From NCBI RefSeq assembly GCF_030272615.1, contig NC_081415.1, forward strand, positions 267,763,425 through 267,827,424: a stretch of 64,000 bases of DNA, written 5' to 3'. Positions 1-11,103 of the stretch are shown here, in pieces; the first letter of the stretch is position 1; the number at the start of each line of letters is the position of its first letter. Under the pieces are notes generated by a model that saw only the letters and a list, made by a program, of their open reading frames with translations, ran no database searches and was not told the origin of the DNA. The translations under genes were made by a program, and so were the position numbers. Origin of the DNA: Cryptomeria japonica (Eukaryota; Streptophyta; Pinopsida; Cupressales; Cupressaceae).

Positions 1-914
1 TATGGAATTTGAAGTTCTATAGGTTAAAAGACTTCCTAGAGGCACTGGTAAGAAGTTTCCTCTCAAATGTTTCTCTTGTAACAAGATAGGACACATTGTT
101 GCACACTCCTAATAATGATCAAAAGGAAAAGTTTAGAAAATATGAGGGAAAAGGAAAGAAATGGTGTTATGTTGCAATTGATGAAGGTGCTACTGATGAG
201 GAATCTGAGGATGAAGACAATGAGGAGATTGTCTTTGTTCTTGTTGAGGAAGATCTGTCTGATAAGAAGGCTTTAGAATCTCGCATTGACAACAATGATG
301 AATGGATTATTAAAAGTGGTTGCTCACACCACATGACCGGTGATAAGAACAAGTTTATTTCTCTCAAAGAATTTGATTGCAGTGTAGTAAGATTTGGAAA
401 CAATTCACCTTGTATGGTAAAAGGTAAAGGTTCTATCTCTTTGAATGGTACAAGTAATGTTGATGATGTATTTTGGGTTGAAGGTTTAAAACATAACTTG
501 TTGAGTGTTGGTCAGTTGAATGACAAAGGTTATCATCTTGAGTTTAAGAGTGGAGTTTGCAGGATCTTAGGATGCAAAGGAGAACTGATTGCTACTAGTA
601 AGAAAACTAAAGGTAACTTATTCCATCTAAATGCTAATGTGAATAGTTGTTTGGTTGCTAAGATTGAAGATAGTTGGTTATGGCATAGAAGGTTTTGTCA
701 TGTGAACTTTGATAATGTGATTAAGGTCAACAAATCTAGTATGGTGAGAGGTATGCCACAACTTGTTAAACCAGACAATGTGTTGTGTATAGAATGTCAG
801 TTGGGTAAGATTACTACATCTTCTTTTAAGAGCAAATCTTTTTGTTTTGAGCATATTCTAGATTTGGTGCACACCGACTTATGTAAAATCAAGTATTTCA
901 TGTTTTTTTTATGA
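1..914 (+). pseudogene. C1 gag C-terminus, protease and GAG-pre-integrase domain, decayed
   Basis: A CCHC knuckle is readable at about 68-110 (CFSC...GH) but its last Cys is Ser and stops follow at once. In another frame, 96-914 encodes 272 residues: an acidic linker, then the retropepsin-like region SGCSHHMTGDKNKF. The catalytic Asp expected before SGC is Lys (IIKSGC), so the protease should be inactive. Next come the conserved LKHNLLSVGQL segment and the HHCC zinc domain (WHRRFCHVNF...CIECQLGK). The first integrase Asp is in VHTDL, just before the frame breaks at 914. The TTG start at 96 is only an open-frame boundary, not a real start codon. Confidence 0.88.
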
Positions 915-1633
915 TAACTAGAATTTTTTATAGTGACAAGTATTTCATGATATTTACTCATGATTTTTCTAGAATGATGTGGGTTAGTTTTCTGAAGGAA
1001 AAGTCAGATGCTTTCAGCAAGTTCAAGGCATTTGAGGCCTTAGTAGAAAAGGAAACTGATAAGAATCTTAAGTGTCTAAGATCTGACTGGGGTGGAGAGT
1101 TTACATTTGATGAGTTTGTGAGATATTATGATGAAAATGGAATAAAGAGGCAGTTATCTACTCCAAGGATACCACAACAAAATGGAATTACCGAAAGAAG
1201 AAACAAAACCATTATTGAAGTAATAAGGACTATGCTGATACAAGGAGATGTACCTAAGATGTTTTGGAGAGTAGTCAACATTGATGTATACACATTGAAC
1301 CGGGTACTGGTGAAGAAAGGTAATAATAAAACACCCTATGAGTTATGGTATGGTAGAACTCCTAGTGTTAGTTACTTCAAAGTTTTTGGCAGCAGACGTT
1401 TTATAAAAAGAGATGATTATATTGGTAAATTTGATTCTAAGAGTGACGAAGGAACATTTCTTGGCTACTCCACTAAAAGCAAAGCTTTTAAGTGTTACAA
1501 CAAAAGGACAAAGAAGATTGTGGAGAGTATGAATGTAAAAGTTGATGAGTATTTTGATGAAACTGATGATACCAGCAAATCTGATCCAACAAATGATGAA
1601 CAAAAACTTGTGTTTATTGAACCGAAAGTATAG
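911..1633 (+). pseudogene. C1 integrase core, decayed
   Basis: A 240-residue stretch of copia integrase follows in a new frame. The second catalytic Asp is in RSDWGGEF and the Glu in NGITERRNKT, giving the D-D-35-E arrangement with the HTD of the preceding segment. The sequence between the first Asp and YFMIF is garbled: the stretch AAGTATTTCATG occurs twice, at about 892 and 939, so a small local rearrangement caused the frameshift. The typical copia segment GKFDSKSDEGTFLGYS follows. From 1634 the frame has several stops up to the RT. Confidence 0.88.
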
Positions 1634-1961
1634 AAAGATGTTGAGGAGAACAGTGCAGATGAAGATGCTCAACCAATAGATGAAGAAGATGAAGAACAAG
1701 AAGAGATTATTGAACCAAAATAGGTAATACCTATATATGTAAGGTTAAATTATTCTGAAGACCAAATCATAAGTGACAAGAATGTTGGAGTGTAGACTAG
1801 AAGGAAAATCAAAGAAATCTCTTGTCGTATTTCTATAGTTGAGCCGAAGATAGTTAAAGAAGCTCTTAAGGATGATGACTGGTTAAATAATAAATGAAGA
1901 TCTTGATCAGATTGAGAAAAACAACACTTGGTCACTTGTTCCTAGACCTGATGATAAAAAT
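1634..1961 (+). pseudogene. C1 integrase-RT linker, full of stops
   Basis: This is the acidic Glu/Asp-rich linker normally found between copia integrase and RT. In-frame TAG codons occur at 1631, 1720 and near 1795, where CAG (Gln) would be expected. No separate gene is present. Confidence 0.75.
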
Positions 1962-2263
1962 GTGATTGGTACAAAATGGGCATTTAAAAACAAGTTGAAT
2001 GAAAATGGAGAAGTTGTTAGAAACAAGGCAAGACTAGTATGCAAAGGGTATGCACAAGAAGAAGGTGAAGATTATGGAGAGACCTTTGCATCGGTTTCTA
2101 GGCTTGAAGGAGTTAGAATGCTACTTGCATTTGCATTTTTTAAAGGTTTTAAAGTTTATCAAATGGATGTAAAGTCGACATTTCTGAATAGTATTCTTGA
2201 AGAAGAGGTGTATATTGAACAACCAGATGGGTTTGCATTGTCAGAAGATAAGGATATGGTATG
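1962..2263 (+). pseudogene. C1 reverse transcriptase, N-terminal part
   Basis: This is the start of the copia [33 protein letters not shown]..., then YQMDVKSTFLN with the first catalytic Asp, then [12 protein letters not shown]. It ends within the codon for Cys of MVC at 2263, where a solo LTR interrupts it. The next bases of the gene are at 5527, after the duplicated target GTATG, and the frame is preserved. Confidence 0.92.
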
Positions 2264-2647
2264 TGATAGCTCTGAAAATTGATTGAATGAGATTTCTCAA
2301 TTTTGAGCTTAAATATTGATCTTTCTGGTTTTATTTGCATCCTTTGTCAAGGTCCAAGGTCTAGGGTTTAGGTTTTATCAAAATTTCTTATGTTTTGTGA
2401 AGAAAACCCTAGCAATGATATATCTCATCATTACTTTTTCCCACTTAAGGCCGAGGGTTGTATTTCGTGGGTGGGGCCATTTTATTTCCTAGGTGCTAAG
2501 TGGTGGTGGACCGGTTTTAGAAAATGATTTTCCAAAAGTCGTATGCAAAAATTTCCCTATAGTTGGTCTCTTTTAATATTTGTGTCTGCACCCGCATTTT
2601 TCCTATCAATTATCATAAGTGTTTCAGGTGTTTGATAAAAGAAGAAC

Positions 2648-3015
2648 AGATCTAACGGTCCGCACTTCCCCATGGTTGAAAAGTGCAGTAAAGATAAAGA
2701 CAACGACATCATGAGATGATGCCATGTGTCTTCAGTGAAAAATGACAAGCTAGTGGTGTAACCTGACAAAACCTTGTGTTACCCATTCTTAGGTGGTAAA
2801 AATTAGTTTACTAATAGTCCTGTCAATTGGCATGTTCAAGATGAACGACGATGTTATGTTCTGAGATAAAAGGTGCCCGATTTTTAATTCTAAAAGGGTT
2901 AATGGGCATTGTGCAGAGCAATAAAATGAGAATAGATCTAACGGTCCCCACATCCCTGCGATGGAAGTTACAAGGAGGTTACAAACAGTGACATCACGAG
3001 ATGATGCCACATGTC
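2648..3015 (+). repeat. Diverged direct repeat in U3 of the solo LTR
   Basis: Two similar segments, 2648-2730 and 2934-3015, share the block AGATCTAACGGTCC at the start and the block GACATCA(T/C)GAGATGATGCCA at the end, followed by ATGTGTC or CATGTCC. They lie far upstream of the TATA box, which is where LTR enhancer repeats usually sit. Each ends with an E-box-like CATGTG or CACATG. Confidence 0.75.
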
Positions 3016-4470
3016 CTGGGCTGACTAGGAAGACTTACGGTGGGGTCGTTGACATAGTTTGGTTGAAAGATGATATCACACTGATTATTCATAACTTCAT
3101 GGGTCCATGGATACAGATGGGAGGTCAAATGCCGCATCGACAGATAATGATCGTTTGATTTTCCAGGTTGGGTAATATTTGCAGCTGAGTTTCAAATGTA
3201 AGATTAAAATGGATCATTAAAGATATTGGTCGTAGCCCATGGGAAAGATAGGATGAATAGGATGCAGACTTGTTGACTTAGGATTGAAGGCGATGAGTTT
3301 GAAGTTTTGAATGTCGACTCATCCCTGAGGAAGCTTGTACGAGGTCCTTGTTGGGTAAAGGACTTATTAGACAATTAAGGATGATATCTCAGAGATGTGA
3401 AAGGATCAAGATTACTTTCAAGTTTAGATATGATGGACCACGAGTTCTTTGATGAATTCAGAGATTGCTTGTTGACATGAATCCTGAAGTAGAAGATTGT
3501 AAACTTAGTAAGGAATAAAATTAGAACAAAATCATTCACGCGAGGTGAACATATGCAGGTGGCAATGGAGTGATGGCCTAGAAATGACGGTGACTTGAGT
3601 TGTAGGCATGATTGCTGGAATCCATAGCTGGAAAGATGAGTAGAAAATATCAGGATGACGATTCTTCACATGGATTGGCACCACCACTTTGAATGGAACT
3701 CTGAATATAAATTTACTAGGCTGGTGATAGAATGGGTAGAAACAAACACAAACTTCTTCATTTTTTTGAGAACAGTTTTTCATCAGTAAGAAGATGGTGT
3801 TCAAATAGAATTATGTATGGAGTCATTGCATGTTTTGTGGCATTGGATGGATGTTTTTTCTCTAGTATGAGGTTGCTCATTGTCAGAGGGGTTGTAAAAG
3901 ATCAGAGGATTGTCAGAGGGGGCGTGAAAACCTTTTCTTATCAGGAAAATCCACCTAGGACATCTCCTCTATTCTTACTCTCTAATTTGTTGGCAGAGTG
4001 TTCCAAGAGGGAGTTCACAGGGAACTGAAAGAAGGATTTGTTCGAGTAAGGATTGGCAACCAGTCATCTATGCAACGATATGGAAGCCACAATGCCTTCT
4101 CAACAAATTACATTTACCCCAAAGCTCTTGTTTCTATTTCCTTTGATCTGGGGCATAAAGGCTTCATATTTTCCTCTAATTCGTGTGAAATCTTATTTCT
4201 TGTTGGGATCTGTTTTCCTTTTTAGGAAGGGAAATGTTGTGTAGAGTAGACTGAGCATCTCAAGGTCCATCTAGAAGTGTCTGGGTAATATCGACATGAC
4301 TCAAGTGATTTTGTTTCTACCGATAATCAGTTGAAGATTTTGGCTCCAGCTCATCATGGGCACCAACATGTGGATAAGGAATATTTTGTAACAAAATTGT
4401 CTACAACCTTTTTGGCTTGGTTTCGCTAATAGGTGTCTTTTGGCCTGAAGCTTGTCGCTCCCTTATTTTC

Positions 4471-4479
4471 TATAAAAGG
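4471..4479 (+). promoter_or_regulatory. TATA box of the solo LTR
   Basis: TATAAAAGG follows a T/C-rich stretch inside the solo LTR. It is the best TATA match in the insert and sets the U3/R boundary about 30 bp downstream. Confidence 0.6.
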
Positions 4480-5521
4480 GAAATCAAGGCCAGAAGTTAG
4501 GGTTCCAAATTTTCTGAGAAGGATCTCTGAAAAAGTAGGCCCATTCTACAGGGTTATGTTCCAAATAGTTTTTAAGAGTCATAAAAAATAGTAGGAACTA
4601 TAATGTCATTTGGCAAAGAAAAAGTAATGAATTAGTTGGAAGTTTCCTTTTCAAATGGGTTATTTTGGTAATTGAAATTATTGTCTGTTATCTGATAGAA
4701 GATAACTTATGATATTAATACAAATATATTCTCTAATCTTTACTCTCCCGCGTGCAATTTTATCTTCTTTTGAGCAAATGGGATCAAGGGTTTCATTTGT
4801 TTTTTACATTGTTATGATGTATGTAATTTTCCATTCTATGCTTTAGTCCAAGGGGTTAATTAAAATGCTTGAATGAGATTACAGAGAAATAAGACTTGTA
4901 CTAGGATTTGATAAGTAGCTCAGGTAAGGGATTGTAAGCAGAATGATATTGTAAGGCAGTATTGTTCAAGGCTGAACCAACTATTAGACAAGTTTTTATC
5001 AAATTTCAGCAATGTTTCAGAGACTATGTAGAGACTCTATAGCCCAAATGAACAAGGCACTGGTATTTGCTAGAAAATGTCATTAGGTTTTCAGTTTCTT
5101 ATCTATGTTCTTTGTGATTTCTCAGAACAATCTTTTAAATATCAGAATATCATTTGTCAAGTTTTCATGAACTTTCTGAAAGTTGTCCCGCCCATCTCAT
5201 ACTCCAGCCTAAGGTCGAGGATCATTGAAGGATTTTCCATCCTTGAGCATTCTCCCTTTTTGTCAAGCCCTTTTATGAGATAATTTGCTTTGTTTTTAGT
5301 AAACTCTTGAGCATTATTGTTGAGATCAGGAAGTTCACTGAAGGGATTACCCTCTCGGGTTCTGCAGAGCCCGAAGTGTAGAAGGATCTTGTATCCTTGT
5401 TGAATTTGGTCCAAGCATGACAAATATTGATACTTGGAAGTGGCTTTCCATAGGTATTTGGAGGAATTAGTTTGGTCTTTGCCCTATGGCAGTGTAAACC
5501 CATTTATTTTGGGAACCAACA

Positions 5522-6637
5522 GTATGCAAACTACATAAGGCATTATATGGATTAAAGCAAGAACCACGAGCATGGTTTGAAATACTTCATGCACATCTAA
5601 TAAAGATAGAATTTTAGAGAATCGGTGAGGACAATAATATTTATTTGAAGACTGAAGGAGACAAGATGTTGATTGCAGAAGTATTTGTTGATGATATCAT
5701 ATTTGGAGGAAATGATGATATGAGTATGACTTTTGCAGATGAGATGAAGAAAGAGTTTGAGATGTCTCTTATAGGTGAGATAAAAAAATTCATTGGATTG
5801 CAGGTCCAACAGCTGAAAGGTGGAATTTTTATCTATTAGTCCAAGTATGTGAAGGAAGTGTTAAAGAACTTTGGAATAGAAAACTATAAACTGGTTGGAA
5901 CACCTATGGTTACTGGTTGCAGATTGTCAAAAGAGGGTGATTCACCCTCTTTGGATGAGAAGGAATACAGGTCCATGATTGGGAAATTGCATTATGTTGT
6001 TCACAGTAGATCAAATATTGCCCATGCAGTTGCTTTAGTAGCAAGATTTCAGAAGAGCCCTAAGGAGACACATATGACAACAATGAAGAGGATATTCAAA
6101 TATCTTAGAGGGACAATTGATTATGGATTATGGTACCCATACAGAGGAAATTTTTCTTTGTAGGTATTCATTGATGCTGATTGGGCAGGGAATGTAGATG
6201 ACCGGAAGAGCACAACCGGTGGTGCATTCTTTCTAGGTGGTAGACTAGTGTCTTGGACCAGTAAGAAATAGACTTGTATATCTCAGTCTACATTTGAAAT
6301 AGAATATGTGGCTGCATCCGTGAATTGTACACAAGATATTTGGATGAGACATGTCTTGGAAGGATTCAAGCAAGACATGACAAAACTAGTGATCATACAT
6401 TGTGATAACATTAGTACTATTAACATATCCAAGAACCCGGTATTGCATGCAAGGACTAAACATATTGAATTGAAGTATCACTTTCTGAGAGAAAGGGTGC
6501 AAGAAAAGAAAGTGAGATTGGAGCATGTGTCAAGTAAAGAGAATTTGGCAGATATATTCACTAAGCCATTGCCTAAGGCTACCTTTGAATATCTCAGAGG
6601 TAAGCTAGGGGTTATACCCCTACCCATGGTCAACTAA
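5522..6637 (+). pseudogene. C1 reverse transcriptase C-terminus and RNase H, decayed
   Basis: The RT continues with LHKALYGLKQEPRAW; the catalytic FVDD box is at 5684-5695. Conserved RT/RNase H blocks follow: [57 protein letters not shown], and the terminal DIFTKPLPKATFEYLRGKLG. One frame is used throughout but it has in-frame TAGs at about 5614, 5837-5839, 6161-6163 and 6269-6271. Three of these replace Gln codons of the family. The natural end is the TAA at 6635-6637. Confidence 0.93.
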
Positions 6638-6929
6638 GAAGATGTGGAAGCATCAATCTAGTGGATTCATTGAATATATTTCACTGTGGATTGATGAGAA
6701 GTCGGCTACTCCTCAGGGGGAGAACCTGAGATGATGAAAAAAGATGCCTTTGCACCTTTGTAATTGTTGTCAAAGGGGGAGAAGAAATGTAACAGACATG
6801 GGGAGAAGAAATATGATAGGAGGGGAAGAACTGATGATCAGACAATGATGTACAATAGACATAATAGGTTCATGATGATATTTTGGTGTTGTAGTTTTTG
6901 GTGTTGCCATAAATGCCAAAGGGGGACAT
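6638..6929 (+). other. C1 3' untranslated tail and polypurine tract
   Basis: No coding potential. It contains purine blocks typical of this copia group: TCAGGGGGAGAACCTGAGATGATG near 6713, AAAGGGGGAGAAG near 6771, and the terminal PPT CCAAAGGGGGACAT (6916-6929) directly before the LTR. Related tails occur at 8443-8600 and 10855-11103. Confidence 0.8.
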
Positions 6930-8442
6930 TTTTGGCATATTTGCATAACTGATGGAGATGATGGTGTACCAGTAAAGGACTATTGGTGATGATATATTGA
7001 TGGACTATTGGTGATGATAAAATTATGATATAATGCTTGATGATCAGTTATTTGTGTTGTCATTGATGGCAACCATATTTGTCCATGTTTGTTTATGATT
7101 GCAGGTATGGCATCTAATTCTATTGGTTAAGTCTAACCAGTAATGGATTGAATTGAATTAAGTTGGAAAGAAAAATTGCCTAGTAGCAGTGAACCAATAA
7201 GCAGGAACAGAGAAGGAGATGGTTGTGTTAGTGATCTGTGTTGAGTCAGGTGTTGCGGTTTGGAATGTGTGCTTATGACATCATAAGGAGTCTATGACTT
7301 GAACCACATCATGTTTGGAGAATTGGAATTCATGTTTGTAATTGATTGTTGTATAATCAGCAAGGGTCTGAGAACCGGTATCAAGATCTTTGACCGGTGA
7401 TGATTTATGGTTTGGTGGTAATTATTTTCATGTTCATAAGTTGGTGATGACATGTCTGAATGCGTGTGAAGAGATAAGATGTTGTTTTGGGGCATACAAG
7501 GATTGAATTTCTTGGGAAGCAGTGAAGTGCTTAGTAGAATGTGTTAGGGGTTTGACAACTTATCAAATCGATGTGCAGTGATGAGTTATGATCATTCAAT
7601 GGATGTAATTGTCTTGTAATTTGTTGTAATGATCCGTATGATGGTCTGTAATGATTTGTAATGATCTGATATGATATATGATATAGATTCATTGTATGTT
7701 AAGGTTTTGTAGCTGACCTAATGGTAAAATGTATTTAGGTCGAGTTTGAGAAGGTTGAGTGTGTTGGTGATCAATGAAGTGTGTGTGTGTGTGTCCAACC
7801 AGATTGAGATGTCTGCATGAGAGAAGCAGATTGGAGCTGAAAAGGATCTATAATAGAAAGCTATGAAGTGTTGAGTCTAGATCATTTATCTCTTGTTTCC
7901 TAACAATTGCAACAACATTAAAATTCGTTAACCGGGTAGGTGCTAACATGCCCGATCTTGTAAATCCCTTCACCGGGTGGCTCATTAATTTGGGTTTAAA
8001 TCCTCCAACGAGGTTACTCCTAACAGAGATAATTTGTAAAATCCCTTGACCGGGTGACTCCTAACATGGTCTTCTCTTAACCGGGCATTTTTGTAAAGCT
8101 CCTAATCGGGCTAGGCTCCTAATAGAGCACATTCTGAAAGAGTGCATATTTTGTGGGTACTAATTCCCACCGTGGTTTTTCCCATTTGGGCTTCCACGTG
8201 AAAAATCCTTGTGTTCATGTTGTGGATAGATTGTTAAGCTGTTCATTTGATGTCTTTACTTAATGATGAACACTTAAGTTGCTACTAGTAATGTTTTGGT
8301 AAATTTGCATTAAGTGACTGTTTGATAAGATACCGATACTGGTTATGAACTATTTTGTGAAGTATTCTTTAGATTGGTGAAAGTTTGTAGTTTATTTTTA
8401 TCACTAATTCACCCCGCTCTCAGTGTTAACCTGATCCTCACA
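6930..8442 (+). repeat. C1-family LTR copy 1 (1,513 bp)
   Basis: It starts just after the PPT (TTTTGGCATATTTG, where the family consensus is TGTTGGCATGTTGG) and ends CCTCACA. The second copy at 8601-10157 matches it along its length with many substitutions and small indels. It contains a run of similar phrases built on CCGGGT(A/G)G and CTCCTAA (about 7928-8130) that also occurs in copy 2. Confidence 0.9.
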
Positions 8443-8600
8443 TTAATAATAAAGAAATGTAATAGTCATGGGGAGATGAAATATGATAGGAGGAGAAGAA
8501 TTGATGACCGGACAATGATGTACAATAGACTTAACAGGTTTCATGATGAGATTTTGGTGTTGCAGTTTTTGGTGTTGCCATCAATGCCAAAGGGGGATAT
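8443..8600 (+). pseudogene. Internally deleted C1-family remnant between two LTRs
   Basis: Only 158 bp separate the two LTRs. It begins with the TTAATAA that normally precedes the PBS, then jumps directly to the 3' tail (AAGAAATGTAATAGTCATGG...) and the PPT CCAAAGGGGGATAT. All gag-pol sequence is deleted. Confidence 0.88.
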
Positions 8601-10157
8601 TGTTGGCATGTTGGCATAAATGATGGAGATGATGGTGTACCAGTAAAGAACTGTTGGTGATGATATATTAAAGGATTGTTGGTGATGATATATTAAAAGA
8701 CTATTGGTGATGATATATTTATGGATTGTTGGTGATGATACAATTATGATATGATGCTTGATGATCAGTTATTTGTGTTGTCATTGATGGAAACCATGTT
8801 TGTCCATATTTGTCTGTGTTTGTTTATGCTTGGTATGTCATCTAAGTCTAACCAGAAATGGATTAAATTAAATTAAGTTGGAAAGCAAAACTGCCTAGTA
8901 GTAGTGAACCGGTAAGCAGGAACGGAGAAGGAGATGGTTGCAGCAGTTATCTGTGTTGAGTTAGGTGTTACAGTTTAGAATGTGTGCTTATGACATCATA
9001 AGGAGTCTATGACTTAAACTGTATCATGTTTGGAGAACCAAAAGTCATGTTTGTAATTGACTATTGTATAATCAACTAGGGTCTGAGAACCAGTATGAAG
9101 ATCTTTGACCGGTGATGATTTATGGTTTGGCAGTGATTCTTTTCATGTTCATAAGTTTGTGATGACGTATCAGAATCCGTGTGAAGAGATAACATGTTGT
9201 TTTGGTGCATACAAGGATCAAATTTCTTGGGAAGCAATGAAGTGCTTAGCAAAATGTGCTAAGGGTTTGACAACTTACTAGATCGATGTGTGGTGATGAG
9301 TTATGATCATTCAACAACTGTAATTTTCTTGTAATTTGTTGTAATGATATGTATGATGATCTATAATGATTTGTAATGATCTAATATGATCTATGATGTA
9401 GATTCAATGTAGGTTAGGGTTTTGTAACAGACCTAATTGTAAAATGTATTTAGGTTGAGTGTGTCAGTGATCAGAGAAGTGTATGTGTGTGTCGAACTTG
9501 ATTTAGATGTCTGCATGAGAGAAGCAGATTGGAGCTGACAAGGATCTGTAATAGAAAGCTATGAAGTGTTGAGTCCAGATCATTTATCTGTTGTTTCCTA
9601 ATAGTTGCAGCAACATTAAAATCCCTTAACCGGGTAGGACCTAATAGGCCTGATGTTGTAAATCCCTTCACCGGGTGGCTCATTAATTTGGGTTTAAATA
9701 TTTGAGCGAGGTTACTCCTAACAGGGTAAAGCTCCTAACAGAGCTAAGTTGTAAAATCCCTTGACCAGGTAACTTCTAATAGGGTCTTCTCTTAACCGAG
9801 CATTGTTGTAAAGCTCCTAATCGAGCTAGGCTCCTAATAGGGCGCATTCTAAAAGAGTGCATATTTTGTGGGTACCAATTCCCACTAAGGTTTTTCCCAT
9901 TTGGGTTTCCACGTGAGAAATCCTTGTGTTCATGTTGTAGATTGATTGTTGAGTTATGCATTTGATGTCTTTACTTAATGATGAACACTTAAGTTGCTAC
10001 CAGTAATGTTTTGGTAAATCTGCATTAAGTGGTTGTTAGATCTACTACCGATACTGGTTATGAATTGTTTTGTGAAGTATTGTTCAGATTGGTGAAAGTT
10101 TTTAGTTTATTGTTATCATTGATTCACCCCCCTCTCAGTGTTAACTGGATCCTCACA
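8601..10157 (+). repeat. C1-family LTR copy 2 (1,557 bp)
   Basis: It starts TGTTGGCATGTTGGC and ends CCTCACA, with a PPT on the left and a PBS on the right. It therefore serves at once as the 3' LTR of the deleted unit and the 5' LTR of the next partial unit. It carries the same CCGGGT/CTCCTAA phrase cluster (about 9624-9845) as copy 1. Confidence 0.9.
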
Positions 10158-10164
10158 TTAATAA

Positions 10165-10176
10165 TTGGTATCATAG
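10165..10176 (+). promoter_or_regulatory. Primer binding site of the third C1 unit
   Basis: TTGGTATCATAG lies 7 bp after the LTR end. It matches the plant copia PBS complementary to initiator tRNA-Met (TGGTATCAGAGC) with small changes. Confidence 0.8.
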
Positions 10177-10191
10177 TGTTAGGTCCTCTTT

Positions 10192-10854
10192 GTGAAAAAG
10201 CTTAAGCACTTGAGGAAAAGATCTAATGAAGATATGTGTGATAAGAAGGCTTTAGTATCTCACATTGATAATTGTGATGAATGGATTATTAATAGTGGTT
10301 GCTCACACCACATGACCGGTGATAAGAACAAGTTTATTTCTTTTAAAGAATTTGATGGTGGTGTAGTAAGATTTGGAAACAATTCACCTTGTATGGTAAA
10401 AGGTAAAGGTTCTATCTATTTGAATGGTACAAGTAATGTTGATGATGTATTTTGGGTTGAAGGTTTAAAACATGAATTGTTGAGTGTTGGTCAATTGAAT
10501 GACAAAGGTTACCATCTTGAGTTTAAGAGTGTAGTTTGCAGGATCTTAGGATGCAAACGAGAACCGATTGCTACCAATAAGCAAACTAAAGATACGACAA
10601 AACTAGTGATCATGCATTGTGATAACGCTAGTGCTATAAACATTTCCAAGAACCCGGTACTGCATGCAAGGACTAAACATATTGAATCGAAGTATCACTT
10701 TCTAAGAGAAAGAGTGCAAGAAAAGAAAGTGAGATTGGAGCATGTATCTAGTAAGGAGCAGTTGGTGGATATATTCACTAAGTTGTTACCTAAGTCTACC
10801 TTTGAATATCTCAGAGGTAAGTTAGGGGTTATACCCCTACCCAAGAAAAACTAG
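10192..10854 (+). pseudogene. Deletion-fused protease and RNase H fragment of third C1 unit
   Basis: A 220-residue open frame results from at least two deletions. The leader is joined directly to the protease region (DEWIINSGCSHHMTG), removing gag. At about 10590 the GAG-pre-integrase region is joined to the last part of RNase H (HCDNASAINISKNPVLHART...EYLRGKLGVIPLP), removing integrase and RT. The protease Asp is Asn here (INSGC). The GTG at 10192 only marks the open-frame limit; translation is unlikely. Confidence 0.85.
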
Positions 10855-11103
10855 GATGTTGGTGAAGGATCAATCCAATGGACTCATTGAATATCTTTCA
10901 TTGTGGATTGATGAGAAGTGGGCTACTCCTTAGGGGGAGCAGCTGAGATGATGACAGAAGATGCCTTTACACCTTTGGCATTTTTGTCAAAGGGGGAGAA
11001 GAAATGTAATAGTCATGGGGAGAATAAATATGATAGGAGAAGAGAGATAAAGAGCAAAGGAGAAGAACTGATGACCAGACAGTGTTGTACATCAGACATA
11101 ACA
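10855..11103 (+). other. 3' tail of third C1 unit, cut by G1
   Basis: Noncoding tail homologous to 6638-6929. Homology fades at about 11100, where the G1 LTR begins; no PPT or 3' LTR of this unit follows in the window. Confidence 0.7.

Larger units (their letters stand above)
2264..5521 (+). mobile_element. 3,258-bp solo LTR inserted in C1 RT
   Basis: The insert starts TGATAG, ends CCAACA and is flanked by the perfect 5-bp TSD GTATG (2259-2263 and 5522-5526). It splits a Cys codon of the RT, and removing it restores the frame. The first and last few hundred bases do not resemble each other, so it is not a small element with its own LTR pair; a single long LTR left by LTR-LTR recombination fits best. 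A TATA box at 4471 on the + strand would give a U3 of about 2.2 kb and an R-U5 of about 1 kb, as in long-LTR gypsy elements. Open frames inside (for example 3732-4028) show no recognisable domain. Alternative: a non-autonomous element whose LTRs I cannot see. Confidence 0.82.
1..8442 (+). mobile_element. Ty1/copia element C1 (left-truncated by window edge)
   Basis: The domains run in copia order: gag zinc-knuckle remnant, protease, GAG-pre-integrase, integrase core, reverse transcriptase, RNase H, PPT, then the 3' LTR at 6930-8442. The 5' LTR and most of gag lie left of the window. The element is interrupted at 2264-5521 by a solo LTR, and the reading frame resumes exactly across it. All protein regions carry stops or frameshifts, so the copy is dead. 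It is related to C3, sharing the protease motif CSHHMTGDK and the PPT context AAAGGGGGA followed by TGTTGG. Confidence 0.93.

Noticed and set aside
2264-5521. Host gene sequence between two copia fragments
   Set aside because: TG...CA ends, perfect TSD and codon-exact continuity of RT across it show it to be a single insertion.
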